Shown here: in pieces, positions 18,767-26,733 of the stretch | How the letters are laid out: each line of letters starts with the position of its first letter | Position numbering within the stretch: position 1 is the first letter of the stretch | Position numbers and translations under genes: made by a program | Source of the DNA: Bacteroidales bacterium | GTDB lineage: Bacteria > Bacteroidota > Bacteroidia > Bacteroidales > UBA932 | Reading direction: 5' to 3' | Length of the DNA: 64,000 bases | Assembly: GCA_016287075.1 (NCBI GenBank) | Contig: JAEEVC010000010.1 | Coordinates: 28,704 to 92,703 of the forward strand | Notes under the pieces: generated by a model | The model's database searches: none | What the model was told of the DNA's origin: nothing | Seen by the model: only the letters and a program-made list of their open reading frames with translations

Positions 18767-18774
18767 TATCTTTG
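18767..18774 (+). promoter_or_regulatory. Bacteroidota -7 element for rlmD
   Basis: TATCTTTG matches TAnnTTTG and leaves about 15-20 nt of leader before the ATG at 18795. It excludes the longer open frame beginning at 18711. Confidence 0.6.
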
Positions 18775-18794
18775 TGCCGCAAACTGAGAATAAA

Positions 18795-20207
18795 ATGTCA
18801 AAGAAAAAAACGGATCTGGTCCTGGAGCGCGTGCTGATCGAATCGGTGGCGGCAGAAGGCAAAGCGCTCGCGCACATCGACGGCCAGGTCCTGTTCGTCG
18901 AATTCGCCGTTCCCGGCGACATCGTCGACGTCAAGGTTTATAAAAAGAAAAGGAATTACATGGAGGGCTACACGGTCCGGATGGTCCAGCCGTCTCCGCA
19001 CCGGCTGAAACCCTTCTGTCCGCATTTCGGCTTCTGCGGCGGATGCCGCTGGCAGCCTCTTCCTTACGCCATGCAACTGGAGGCGAAACGGCAGCAGGTC
19101 TGGGACCAGCTGGTTCGCCTGGGCCATCTGGATGTACCGGAAATCCGCCCGACACTCCCCTCCCAGCGGACGCAATATTACCGTAACAAGCTGGAATTCA
19201 CCGCTTCAGACAAACGCTGGATCTACCGGGACGAGGATCCCGACGCCATCCCGCCGGAAGACCGGCCCGGCCTCGGTTTCCACGTCGGCAAGTTCTTCGA
19301 CAAGGTCCTGGATATCAAGGACTGCCATCTCCAGCCGGCGCCATCTAACGATATTCGCTTGTTTATCAAGCACTTCTGCGTTGAAAACGGCTACGAATTC
19401 TTCAATATCCGGGAGAACCGCGGCTTTTTCCGCAACATGTTTGTCCGGACGACGGAAAGCGGCGACGTGATGCTGATCGTCTGCTTCTTCCATGAGGATG
19501 TCGAGAAACGGACGGCCCTCCTGGATGCCGTCGCAGCGATGTTCCCGCAGGTCAAATCGCTCTATTACGTCATCAACACGAAACTGAACGACTCCATCGG
19601 CGACCAGGAATGCATCCTCTACAAGGGCGATGATGCCGTGTACGAGGAAATGGAAGGCCTCCGCTTCAAAATCGGCCCGAAATCCTTCTACCAGACCAAC
19701 TCCCTGCAGGCTTACCAGCTTTACAGTGTGGCGCGCGAATTTGCGGAACTGACTGGGAATGAGATCGTTTATGACCTATACACCGGGACCGGCACCATTG
19801 CCCAGTTCGTAGCCCGGCAGGCCCGGAAAGTCATCGGCATCGAATATGTCCCCGAAGCCATCGCCGATGCGCGGATCAATGCCCGGAACAACGGCATCGA
19901 CAACTGCAGCTTCTTCGCCGGTGACATGAAGGACGTCCTCTCCCCCGCTTTCATCCGGGAAAACGGCCGCCCGGACGTGATCATCCTCGATCCGCCGCGC
20001 GCGGGCATCCATCCGGACGTGGCGAAGGTCATCCTCGACGCCGCACCGGACCGGATGGTCTATGTCAGCTGCAACCCCGCCTCCCAGGCCCGTGACCTGG
20101 CCATCCTCTCCGAGAAATACCTCATCACGGCCGTCCAGCCGGTCGATATGTTCCCCCACACGCAGCATGTCGAGAATGTCTGCGCCCTAAAACGCCGCGA
20201 AGCATGA
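18795..20207 (+). CDS. rlmD: RlmD/TrmA-family 23S rRNA (uracil-C5)-methyltransferase
   Basis: The 470-residue enzyme has an N-terminal TRAM domain (about 5-65), an iron-sulfur cysteine set CPHFGFCGGC (Cys75, Cys81, Cys84, with a later Cys in IKDCHLQ) and a SAM-dependent methyltransferase domain with DLYTGTGTIAQFV, ILDPPRAG and the catalytic cysteine in YVSCNPASQ. These mark the RumA/RlmD group that makes m5U in 23S rRNA. Bacteroidota often have one such enzyme, so the exact uridine (747 or 1939) is not certain. The stop overlaps the antiporter start by 4 bp. Confidence 0.88.
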   Translation: MSKKKTDLVLERVLIESVAAEGKALAHIDGQVLFVEFAVPGDIVDVKVYKKKRNYMEGYTVRMVQPSPHRLKPFCPHFGFCGGCRWQPLPYAMQLEAKRQQVWDQLVRLGHLDVPEIRPTLPSQRTQYYRNKLEFTASDKRWIYRDEDPDAIPPEDRPGLGFHVGKFFDKVLDIKDCHLQPAPSNDIRLFIKHFCVENGYEFFNIRENRGFFRNMFVRTTESGDVMLIVCFFHEDVEKRTALLDAVAAMFPQVKSLYYVINTKLNDSIGDQECILYKGDDAVYEEMEGLRFKIGPKSFYQTNSLQAYQLYSVAREFAELTGNEIVYDLYTGTGTIAQFVARQARKVIGIEYVPEAIADARINARNNGIDNCSFFAGDMKDVLSPAFIRENGRPDVIILDPPRAGIHPDVAKVILDAAPDRMVYVSCNPASQARDLAILSEKYLITAVQPVDMFPHTQHVENVCALKRREA

Positions 20208-21172
20208 CCCTGCCCATTTCTTTCCTTCTGCTGATCGTCGGTCTGGCACTCGTCATCCTCGGTGCCGACGCGCTGGTCGAAGGCGCATCCGCCATCGCCC
20301 GGAAACTCGGTGTCAGCGAATTCGTCATCGGACTCACCATCGTCGGCATGGGCACCTCCGCGCCGGAAATGGTCGTCAGTCTCCTCGGCGCAATCAAGGG
20401 CAATGCCGACATTGCGGTCGGCAACGTCGTGGGTTCCAACATCTTCAACACCCTGCTGATCCTGGGTCTCACCGCCATCATCCTCCCGATCGGCGTCTCC
20501 CGGGCCAACCTGCGCCGCGATATCCCCCTCGGCATCTTCTCCACCCTGCTGGTCATCGGCCTCGGCATGGACCTGGCGCTGCATTACGGCCCGGAAAACA
20601 CGCTGGGACGCATCGACGGCGTCATCCTGCTTGCCGCCTTCGCCCTTTACATCTGGAGCTGCTTCAAATTTGACGACAAAACCACCGCCCCGGATCCGGA
20701 GGAAAAAGCCCGTGTCAACAAGGTGTGGGTAGCGGTCCTGCTTGTTCTCGGCGGCCTGGCCGGCCTGGTCTTCGGCGGCGAAATCTTCGTCGACAATGCC
20801 ACGGAAATCGCGCATCAGTTCGGCGTCAGTGACAAGTTCATCGCCATCACCCTCCTTGCGGGCGGAACTTCCCTCCCCGAGCTGGCCACCTGCGTGGTTG
20901 CCGCCGCCAAGAAACGCGGCCAGCTGGCCCTCGGCAACATCATCGGCTCCAACGTCTTCAACCTGCTGCTCATCCTGGGCAGTGCAGCCGCCATCAACCC
21001 GCTCTCTTTCGCGGACATGGACTGGATCGATCTCGGTGTGCTCCTTGCCAGTTCCGTTGCGGTCCTGCTGGCCGCGTTCACCTTCAAGCGGAACAAGATC
21101 GACAGGGCCGACGGCGCCTTCCTGGTCGCCATCTGGCTGGTCTATATGGTTTACCTGTTCCGGGGGATGTGA
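20204..21172 (+). CDS. YrbG-like calcium/sodium antiporter (CaCA family)
   Basis: The 322-residue membrane protein has about ten hydrophobic segments in two inverted halves. Each half contains an alpha-repeat with ion-coordinating residues: GMGTSAPEMVVS followed by GNVVGSNIFN, and AGGTSLPELATC followed by GNIIGSNVFN. This is the NCX/YrbG signature of inner-membrane exchangers that extrude Ca2+ for Na+ or H+. The ATG overlaps the rlmD stop (ATGA). The gene ends 7 bp before a strong bidirectional terminator. Confidence 0.92.
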   Translation: MTLPISFLLLIVGLALVILGADALVEGASAIARKLGVSEFVIGLTIVGMGTSAPEMVVSLLGAIKGNADIAVGNVVGSNIFNTLLILGLTAIILPIGVSRANLRRDIPLGIFSTLLVIGLGMDLALHYGPENTLGRIDGVILLAAFALYIWSCFKFDDKTTAPDPEEKARVNKVWVAVLLVLGGLAGLVFGGEIFVDNATEIAHQFGVSDKFIAITLLAGGTSLPELATCVVAAAKKRGQLALGNIIGSNVFNLLLILGSAAAINPLSFADMDWIDLGVLLASSVAVLLAAFTFKRNKIDRADGAFLVAIWLVYMVYLFRGM

Positions 21173-21179
21173 CCCGTAA

Positions 21180-21209
21180 AAAAAAGCGACCGTTACTGGT
21201 CGCTTTTTT
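21180..21209. terminator. Bidirectional terminator between the antiporter and acyltransferase genes
   Basis: AAAAAAGCGACC (21180-21191) and GGTCGCTTTTTT (21198-21209) form a perfect 12-bp stem with a 6-nt loop. A-tracts and T-tracts make it functional on both strands. The stop codon of the minus-strand acyltransferase (21193-21195) lies in the loop. Confidence 0.9.
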
Positions 21210-22353
21210 CATTTGCCATCTGCTCTTTCGAGACGATCGGATTGGCGTAGATCCGCAGGAAGATGTCCCGGAGCTCCACCCGGTTGAGCGTCGGTTCGAC
21301 TTTGTCCAGCTGCTTCTCCGTGTAGAGGATGAAGCGCTCCATCTCTTCCGGGGCATAACGGTCCGAATACTTGAAGGAATGGTTTACAAGGTCATAGGCT
21401 ATGTAATTGTTTTTCCACAGCTTGAATCCCTCGATAACACGGCGGTCGACCGCATGGCGGATGGCCTGGTAGCGGTCGTTCTTGTCGCAGTAGGAGGCCT
21501 CGCGGATCTCCTCCTCGGTCAGCGGATCGCCGAAGTTCAGATGGACATCGCCCTTCTGCTGCTTGATGCCGAGCATGATGCTCTGCAGGTCCTCGTTCTC
21601 CGTCTTGACATACTTCTGCGTGCGGGAAATCAGGATCTCGCGCGCCTTCAGGATGTCGCACGGCTCGTATTCGTAGGAGATGCTCAGCGGAACGATGTTC
21701 AGTTCGCGGAAATTCTCCAGGAAATCCTTCTTTCCGCTCATGTCGAGCATCTTGAGCAGACCCTGCTCGGTCACATCCGCACCGTCTTTCGTCCGTCCCT
21801 GCTTCTGGGCGATCCAGACCGAACTCTTGCCGCTGGTGATCGTGTCGCGGATATACTGCGACAGGACCTGCGAGGAGAGATACAGTTCGCGGGCGGAAAT
21901 CCCGCGGATGACCTTGATCATCCGGTTGGAGCGGATCAGGTATTCCAGCGCCTTGCTCTGGAGCAGATTGTCCCCGACGCAGATCTCCGTCAGCGGAAGG
22001 TGGTTCCGGAAGAGAATGATCTGGGTGAAGGCCGGGTCCAGGATGATGTCGCGGTGGTTCGACATGAAAAGGCATTTCCCATTGAGCGACTGGAGTTTGG
22101 ACACACCGTCGTAGGAGAAATTATGGACGGAGGTTTCGATCACCCACTCGATGGCATGCGACATGATCGCGCGCTGGAACTCGTCGATGCTGTGAATCTG
22201 CTTCAACTGGTCCCGGAGGAAAGTCTCGGGCTGGTTGGAAAAGATGTATTTGGAAATCCAGGGGACGGAAGGATGGTTGGCAATCTTGCCGAGGGCAACG
22301 ACCGCTTCTTCGTCCGTATAAGGAGCGATGCTTTCTACTTGGTACTGTTCCAT
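21193..22353 (-). CDS. PlsC-like acyltransferase (1-acylglycerol-3-phosphate acyltransferase superfamily)
   Basis: The 386-residue protein has an acyltransferase core with MSNHRDIILDP (motif I), a later EQGRTK-like IAQKQGRTKDG (motif III) and LNIVPLSISYEYEP (motif IV). No transmembrane segment is evident. The family transfers acyl chains to glycerolipids or lipid A-like acceptors. Motif I reads His-x5-Asp, with an Asp also two residues after the His, not the textbook His-x4-Asp. This may be a lineage variant. I use the ATG at 22353 because the promoter lies at 22383-22390; the longer frame to 22488 is not used. Confidence 0.8.
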   Translation of the reverse strand: MEQYQVESIAPYTDEEAVVALGKIANHPSVPWISKYIFSNQPETFLRDQLKQIHSIDEFQRAIMSHAIEWVIETSVHNFSYDGVSKLQSLNGKCLFMSNHRDIILDPAFTQIILFRNHLPLTEICVGDNLLQSKALEYLIRSNRMIKVIRGISARELYLSSQVLSQYIRDTITSGKSSVWIAQKQGRTKDGADVTEQGLLKMLDMSGKKDFLENFRELNIVPLSISYEYEPCDILKAREILISRTQKYVKTENEDLQSIMLGIKQQKGDVHLNFGDPLTEEEIREASYCDKNDRYQAIRHAVDRRVIEGFKLWKNNYIAYDLVNHSFKYSDRYAPEEMERFILYTEKQLDKVEPTLNRVELRDIFLRIYANPIVSKEQMANEKSDQ

Positions 22354-22382
22354 AGAGGTTCGGTTTTGTTTCGTACAGAAGA

Positions 22383-22390
22383 CAAAGTTA
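22383..22390 (-). promoter_or_regulatory. Bacteroidota -7 element for the PlsC-like gene
   Basis: TAACTTTG on the minus strand sits at the end of queA, overlapping its last codons and stop. It leaves about 25 nt of leader to the ATG at 22353, so the acyltransferase can be transcribed independently of queA. Confidence 0.6.
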
Positions 22391-23626
22391 CACATTTTCA
22401 TCCACTTCCCCAAAACCATCCGCCCGGAACAGCAGCGAACTGTCCCCGTAGCTGAGGAAACGGAAAGCATGGGAAAGCGCATAGTCATAGATGCGGCGCC
22501 AGTCGCCGCCGACGAAGGCGGAAATCAACAGGATCAGCGTGCTTTCCGGCTGGTGGAAATTGGTGACCATCCGGTCAACCAGCCGGAACCGGAAGCCAGG
22601 GACAATGATGATTCTCGTTCCTATCTTCAATTCTTTCAAATTATTATCCTCAAGATAGTGAACAATTGCTTCAAGTGATTCCCGGGTCGTGTAAGCATAG
22701 GTGCGCGTATAAGGTTCCCACTGGTCGACATCGGCCGGCGCCCCCGTTTCCAGGCATTTGACACCGACATAATAAAGCGATTCCAGGGTCCGGACGGAAG
22801 TCGTCCCGACAGCCGTCACGGACCGCTTTCCGGCCAGGAGCTCCCGCAGGAGCGGCAGACTGACGGTAAATGGTTCGCGGTGCATCGGATGCTCGGAGAC
22901 CAGCGAAGACTTGACGGGCAGGAAGGTGCCGGCTCCGACATGGAGGCACACGGTTTCCGTTTCAATCCCCTTCTCCCGGATCCGCTGAAGGACGTTTTCC
23001 GTAAAGTGAAGGCCGGCGGTCGGCGCGGCGACAGAGCCCCTGTACTTCGCGTAAAGGGTCTGATATCGCTCAGTGTCAATCGCTTCCGACGCCCTGTTCA
23101 GATAGGGAGGAATCGGAATGGTTCCACAGCGTTCCAGGACGGCAGAGAAGGGCGAGCCGTCCTTCCAGCGGAAAACGACGGTGCCGGTCTGGCCTTCCCT
23201 GCCTTCGAGGCGAGCCTCCAGCCCCATTGCTGCCACAGCCGCATCCCCATCCGGATTATACAGGGAGAGCACATCCTCCTTCCAGCGCTTGGCGTTTCCG
23301 ATCACACACTTCCAGGAGCAGGTTTCCGTGGCTGCGAAGGCCGTGTTGTATTCGGCCGGACGGACGGGTTCCAGGCAGAAGACCTCGATGTGGGCACCGC
23401 TTTGCCGCTGAAAATGCAAGCGGGCCGGAACAACCTTCGTATCATTGAATACCATCAAGGAATCGGCGGGGAGAAGGTCCGGAAGCTGCCGAAAGACGAA
23501 TTCATCGACATGGCCGTCCTGATAGCGAAGAAGCTTCGAGGCATCGCGTTCTGGCAAAGGATATTTGGCAATCCTCGCATCGTCGAGCGGATAACGGTAA
23601 TCCTCGATATGGATTTCAGGTATCAT
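22388..23626 (-). CDS. queA: QueA, S-adenosylmethionine:tRNA ribosyltransferase-isomerase
   Basis: The 412-residue protein carries the QueA signatures: an N-terminal YRYPLDDARIAKYPLPERD, VFNDTKVVPARL, AAPTAGLHFTENVL, HVGAGTFLPVKS and a C-terminal TNFHQPESTLILLISAFVG. QueA uses the ribosyl group of SAM to convert preQ1 at tRNA position 34 to epoxyqueuosine. An insertion in the central region makes it longer than the roughly 350-residue E. coli enzyme. It is cytoplasmic. A TAnnTTcG variant -7 (23648-23655) precedes the ATG at 23626. Confidence 0.93.
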   Translation of the reverse strand: MIPEIHIEDYRYPLDDARIAKYPLPERDASKLLRYQDGHVDEFVFRQLPDLLPADSLMVFNDTKVVPARLHFQRQSGAHIEVFCLEPVRPAEYNTAFAATETCSWKCVIGNAKRWKEDVLSLYNPDGDAAVAAMGLEARLEGREGQTGTVVFRWKDGSPFSAVLERCGTIPIPPYLNRASEAIDTERYQTLYAKYRGSVAAPTAGLHFTENVLQRIREKGIETETVCLHVGAGTFLPVKSSLVSEHPMHREPFTVSLPLLRELLAGKRSVTAVGTTSVRTLESLYYVGVKCLETGAPADVDQWEPYTRTYAYTTRESLEAIVHYLEDNNLKELKIGTRIIIVPGFRFRLVDRMVTNFHQPESTLILLISAFVGGDWRRIYDYALSHAFRFLSYGDSSLLFRADGFGEVDENV

Positions 23627-23919
23627 TCTCTTTCTTTAAAATTTGTGCGAAGTTACACAAAAGCGCGCGAATAGCGAAATCTCGCGCCCATGTTCCTGGT
23701 GTTCATATTTCCGAATTAACTCTATTCATATTTGTAAATTTATCCCTATTTTCTATAATTCACATAATTAAACAATACAAAATGCGTTTAGATTTGTAAA
23801 CTGCTTACACGGATATCATTATTAGAAATGTTTATATCAAATTTTATGATTTATTATCATATTAAGAATCAGCGATTTATATAAATTTATTATAATTAAA
23901 GATACAATAATCGAAAGCA

Positions 23920-23965
23920 TTGTGCCGGAATAATGGCACAACAATGTGCGAATTCAGTTGCACAA
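23920..23965. promoter_or_regulatory. Tandem operator-like palindromes TGTGC-N10-GCACA
   Basis: Site A is TTGTGC-N10-GCACAA (23920-23941), whose arms extend to 7 bp (TTGTGCC/GGCACAA). Site B is ATGTGC-N10-GCACAA (23944-23965). Both have the same 22-bp architecture and are 24 bp apart centre to centre. They lie about 115 bp upstream of the -33 box of the XRE gene, so they may bind that regulator or a CRP-like dimer. The binding protein is unknown. Confidence 0.5.
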
Positions 23966-24079
23966 AGCACGATATTTTAGTTATTAATCAGTAATTTAGA
24001 TATTGTTATTTAAACCATTATTCAATTAATTTACACGAATGGGCATCCATATTTTGCTCCAATCCCCTACTGAAAACCA

Positions 24080-24111
24080 TTTGCATGGAATAACAGAAAT
24101 GATTATATTTG
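24080..24111 (+). promoter_or_regulatory. Bacteroidota promoter for the XRE regulator
   Basis: The -33 TTTG (24080-24083) and -7 TATATTTG (24104-24111) are separated by 20 bp. Transcription would start near 24117, so translation must start at or after the ATG at 24132 and the longer frame from 24039 is excluded. Confidence 0.7.
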
Positions 24112-24131
24112 TGAACACAACAGTAAGAGAT

Positions 24132-24560
24132 ATGAATCAGCGCTTACAACAATTCATCCAGGCGGAAAACCTCAGCCAGGCCCAGTTCGCAGACCTGCTC
24201 AAAGTCGCGCGCGCCAGCGTGTCCAACATTCTTTCCGGCCGCAACAAACCGGGCTTCGATTTTCTGGAAAGTCTGTCCCTCCACTTCCCCGATTTGAACC
24301 TGGAGTGGATTGTCACCGGTCGTGGACGGATGTTTAAATCGCGTACAGAGTCTTCACCATCAATCACTTCCGAGTCTCCTGCCCCTACGGACGGACTCCT
24401 TTTTCCCGACAGTCAACCGGCCGAGAATCCCGTATTTGCAGAGGATCCGGTGCCACCCGGGAGGATTCCGGCTTCTCAGACCGTTGTCCAAAGCGAGAAA
24501 AAAGTGGATCGGATCCTCGTTTTCTTCTCGGACGGTACATACCAGGAGATAATTTCGTAA
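24132..24560 (+). CDS. XRE-family helix-turn-helix transcriptional regulator
   Basis: The 142-residue protein has an N-terminal HTH of the Cro/CI type (about 1-60). NLSQAQFADLLKVARASVSN matches the recognition unit, followed by ILSGRNKPGFDFLESL and LNLEWIVTGRGRMF. The remainder is Pro/Ser/Glu-rich, probably disordered, and ends KVDRILVFFSDGTYQEIIS, a short conserved-looking tail of unknown role. There is no Ser-Lys peptidase domain, so it is not a LexA/CI-type cleavable repressor. Targets may be the palindromes upstream, but this is inference. Confidence 0.82.
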   Translation: MNQRLQQFIQAENLSQAQFADLLKVARASVSNILSGRNKPGFDFLESLSLHFPDLNLEWIVTGRGRMFKSRTESSPSITSESPAPTDGLLFPDSQPAENPVFAEDPVPPGRIPASQTVVQSEKKVDRILVFFSDGTYQEIIS

Positions 24561-24565
24561 ATTTG
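24558..24565 (+). promoter_or_regulatory. Bacteroidota -7 element for the DHODH-like/cinA pair
   Basis: TAAATTTG overlaps the last codon of the XRE gene and lies 21 nt before the ATG at 24587. It rules out a TTG start at 24563. Confidence 0.6.
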
Positions 24566-24586
24566 CGAAACAACGACGGAATTGAT

Positions 24587-25384
24587 ATGACCGAGAAATT
24601 CATGCACCGTATCCTGCGGTTCAGGAACCAATTGTCCTTTTCGCCCCTGCTGGCCAGGTACTGGACTTCCCGTCCATTCTTCAACCAGCCGGTTGAGCTT
24701 TGGGGCCTGCCTTTCAGGAATCCGCTCGGCATCGCCGGAATGGATCCGGAAGGACGTTATGCAGAAGCGCTGTCCGACTGCGGTTTCGGCTTCGTCGTCA
24801 GCGGCCCCTTCTTCCCGGAAACGGGCAATGAACACATTCTGAAGGCGGTACGCGGCCTTCAGCACAAAGGTTCTGTGCCCGTTGCCGCCGCGCTTTCCAA
24901 GCGCCCCGGTGACGTGGATGACGATCTGGTGCTCAACGATTATCTGGTTCCGTTTTCCCTGCTTTACGACTTCGTCGATTTCTTCATCGTCGAGATGGAG
25001 GCCCCCCAGATCGACGCCATCTCCGAAATCCTGGACGAACTCGTGAGTCTCCGGCTCTGTTATGAGCATTTCCGCCCGATCCTCCTCCGGATTCCGGCAA
25101 AAACGCCCCCTGACGAACTGGAGGGCATCCTTTCTTTCTGCATGCTGTCCGGCATCGACGGGATAGCGGCAGAAGGCGCATCCCTTGTCCGGCAGGTTGT
25201 CGGACATGTTTCCGGCCGCCTTCCCGTCGCCGGCGTGGCCCAGGCCATGACACCGGAGCAGGCGCTGGAGCTCCGGGAAGCCGGCGCCGTCCTGTTCATC
25301 ACGGACGGAGGATTCGCCCGCCAGGGATGGAAAGCACCGGCCAGGATCATGAAAGCTTTGAAGAACACGCCCCCGCAGCAATGA
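24587..25384 (+). CDS. Dihydroorotate dehydrogenase-fold protein, probably catalytically degenerate
   Basis: The 265-residue product resembles class 2 DHODH (PyrD): PVELWGLPFRNPLGIAGMDPEG matches the segment that opens the TIM barrel, then GFGFVVSGPFFPETGNEH and PVAGVAQAMTPEQALELREAGA. Several key sites are lost. The position of the catalytic segment NxSSPNT reads VEMEAPQ, so the base Ser and adjacent Asn are missing. The NRMGFNN segment is absent, and the FMN-linked Lys appears as Arg. It is also shorter than PyrD (about 330). It may still bind FMN or another ligand. Its TGA overlaps the cinA ATG. Confidence 0.65.
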   Translation: MTEKFMHRILRFRNQLSFSPLLARYWTSRPFFNQPVELWGLPFRNPLGIAGMDPEGRYAEALSDCGFGFVVSGPFFPETGNEHILKAVRGLQHKGSVPVAAALSKRPGDVDDDLVLNDYLVPFSLLYDFVDFFIVEMEAPQIDAISEILDELVSLRLCYEHFRPILLRIPAKTPPDELEGILSFCMLSGIDGIAAEGASLVRQVVGHVSGRLPVAGVAQAMTPEQALELREAGAVLFITDGGFARQGWKAPARIMKALKNTPPQQ

Positions 25385-26652
25385 TACACGCCTCCATCTG
25401 CACCATCGGCGATGAAATCCTGATCGGACAGATCGTTGATACCAATTCTTCCCGCATCGCACGCGCCCTCGGCGAAGCCGGCATCCAGACCACCCGCATG
25501 CTTTCCATCGGGGACCGGCGGGACGACATCATCGACAATTTACGGAACGAGTTAAAAATCAACGATATAGTCCTATCGACCGGCGGTCTTGGGCCGACGA
25601 AGGATGATATCACGAAGGCGGCCCTGGCGACACTTTCCGGCAGCCGGCAGTATGTCGAACACGCCGGCCAGCTCGCCATCATCCACGCGTTCCTCCATGC
25701 AAGGGGGCTGGACGTCCTGGACATCAACCGGGCGCAAGCGCTTGTCCCGGATACGTGCGAAGTCATTGAAAACAAGCTGGGGACGGCACCCGTCATGGTT
25801 TTCCGCTTCCCTGCGGAGGTTTTCGGGCACCCTGCGGTGCTCTATGCCCTCCCGGGCGTTCCGCATGAGGCCATCGGCGCGGTTCCGGACATACTCGCCG
25901 ACATCCGGAGCCATTTCCGGACCGAATCCATCGTCCACAGGAACCTGATGGTATTCGGGCTGGCGGAATCCGCCCTGTCCAAGAAGATCGCCCCGTGGGA
26001 GGATTCGCTTCCGGAGGGCATGCATCTCGCCTACCTCCCGAATATGCTCACAGGCGTCCGTCTGCGACTCTCCCTGTACGGATGTACCCCGGAGGAAGGA
26101 AACGCCCGGATTCAGGCGGAAATCGACCGTTTAAAGCCCATTCTGGGAGATTTGATCTATTCGGAAACCGACGATACCCTGGAGAATGCGGTCGGACGCC
26201 TGCTCAAGACTTCCGGCAAGACCTTGAGCGCCGCCGAATCCTGCACCGGAGGGAATATCGCCCACATGATCACCTCCGTCCCGGGCTCATCCGCGTATTT
26301 CCTGGGTTCCGTAACCTCCTATGCCGTCTCCGTCAAGGAGCAAGTCTTGCAGGTTCCGGCGGAAACGATTGAAAGATATGGCGTCGTCAGCGCTGAAGTG
26401 GCTGCGGCCATGGCCGAAGGCGTCCGGAAACTGACGGGCAGCGACTATGCTGTCGCCACGACCGGCCTGGCGGGGCCCGGCGATGACGGCACCCATCCCG
26501 TCGGAACCGTATGGATCGGCGTCGCCGGTCCACACCGTACGGAGACGGAAACCAAGGTCTATCACAATGACCGGATCCGGAATATCGAACGCTTTACAGC
26601 CGCCGCGCTCGACTTTTTGCGGAAAAATATCGAAAAGGACTTATCTATTTGA
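25381..26652 (+). CDS. cinA: CinA-like competence/damage-inducible protein, NMN deamidase family
   Basis: The 423-residue protein has two domains: an N-terminal MoCF-like domain (ASICTIGDEILIGQIVDTNS; STGGLGPTKDDIT; YALPGVPHEA) and a C-terminal CinA_C domain (LSAAESCTGGNIAHMITSVPGSSAYFLG; TGLAGPGDDGTHPVGTVWIG). The C-terminal domain of this family deamidates nicotinamide mononucleotide in pyridine nucleotide salvage, and the N-terminal domain can hydrolyse ADP-ribose. I use the ATG at 25381, which overlaps the preceding TGA, rather than the ATG at 25327. Confidence 0.92.
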   Translation: MIHASICTIGDEILIGQIVDTNSSRIARALGEAGIQTTRMLSIGDRRDDIIDNLRNELKINDIVLSTGGLGPTKDDITKAALATLSGSRQYVEHAGQLAIIHAFLHARGLDVLDINRAQALVPDTCEVIENKLGTAPVMVFRFPAEVFGHPAVLYALPGVPHEAIGAVPDILADIRSHFRTESIVHRNLMVFGLAESALSKKIAPWEDSLPEGMHLAYLPNMLTGVRLRLSLYGCTPEEGNARIQAEIDRLKPILGDLIYSETDDTLENAVGRLLKTSGKTLSAAESCTGGNIAHMITSVPGSSAYFLGSVTSYAVSVKEQVLQVPAETIERYGVVSAEVAAAMAEGVRKLTGSDYAVATTGLAGPGDDGTHPVGTVWIGVAGPHRTETETKVYHNDRIRNIERFTAAALDFLRKNIEKDLSI

Positions 26653-26709
26653 TAATCAGCATGTGAAACAAAAAGATTAAACACTATAACATTATTGTTT
26701 CACAAATAG
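26645..26709. terminator. Composite inverted repeat between convergent cinA and dipeptidase genes
   Basis: TGTGAAACAA (26662-26671) is a perfect inverse of TTGTTTCACA (26695-26704), with a 23-nt loop. CTATTTG (26645-26651) also pairs with CAAATAG (26703-26709), the two repeats sharing bases 26703-26704. The structure is AT-rich, so its terminator strength is doubtful; a regulatory palindrome is an alternative. Confidence 0.4.
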
Positions 26710-26733
26710 GGACAAATCCTATATATCTCATTA

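Larger units (their letters stand above)
23627..24131. other. AT-rich 505-bp intergenic region with palindromes, no gene seen
   Basis: This divergent gap between queA and the XRE regulator is strikingly AT-rich compared with its surroundings. It has no open frame worth calling. It contains a TTTGTG-N8-CACAAA palindrome (23642-23661) over the queA promoter, an isolated TAGATTTG -7-like site (23789-23796), two tandem TGTGC-N10-GCACA palindromes (23920-23965), and the regulator's promoter (24080-24111). Without a DnaA-box cluster it does not look like an origin. Confidence 0.6.

Noticed and set aside
23642..23661. Third copy of the TGTGC-N10-GCACA operator at the queA promoter
   Set aside because: Arms are TTTGTG/CACAAA with an 8-nt spacer and lack the outer match to GCACAA, so it is a different palindrome.
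23627..24131. Replication origin in the AT-rich gap
   Set aside because: No cluster of DnaA boxes, and no dnaA or dnaN nearby.
26662..26704. Rex-type redox operator
   Set aside because: TGTGAAACAA and its inverse are separated by 23 nt, not the short spacer of a Rex site.
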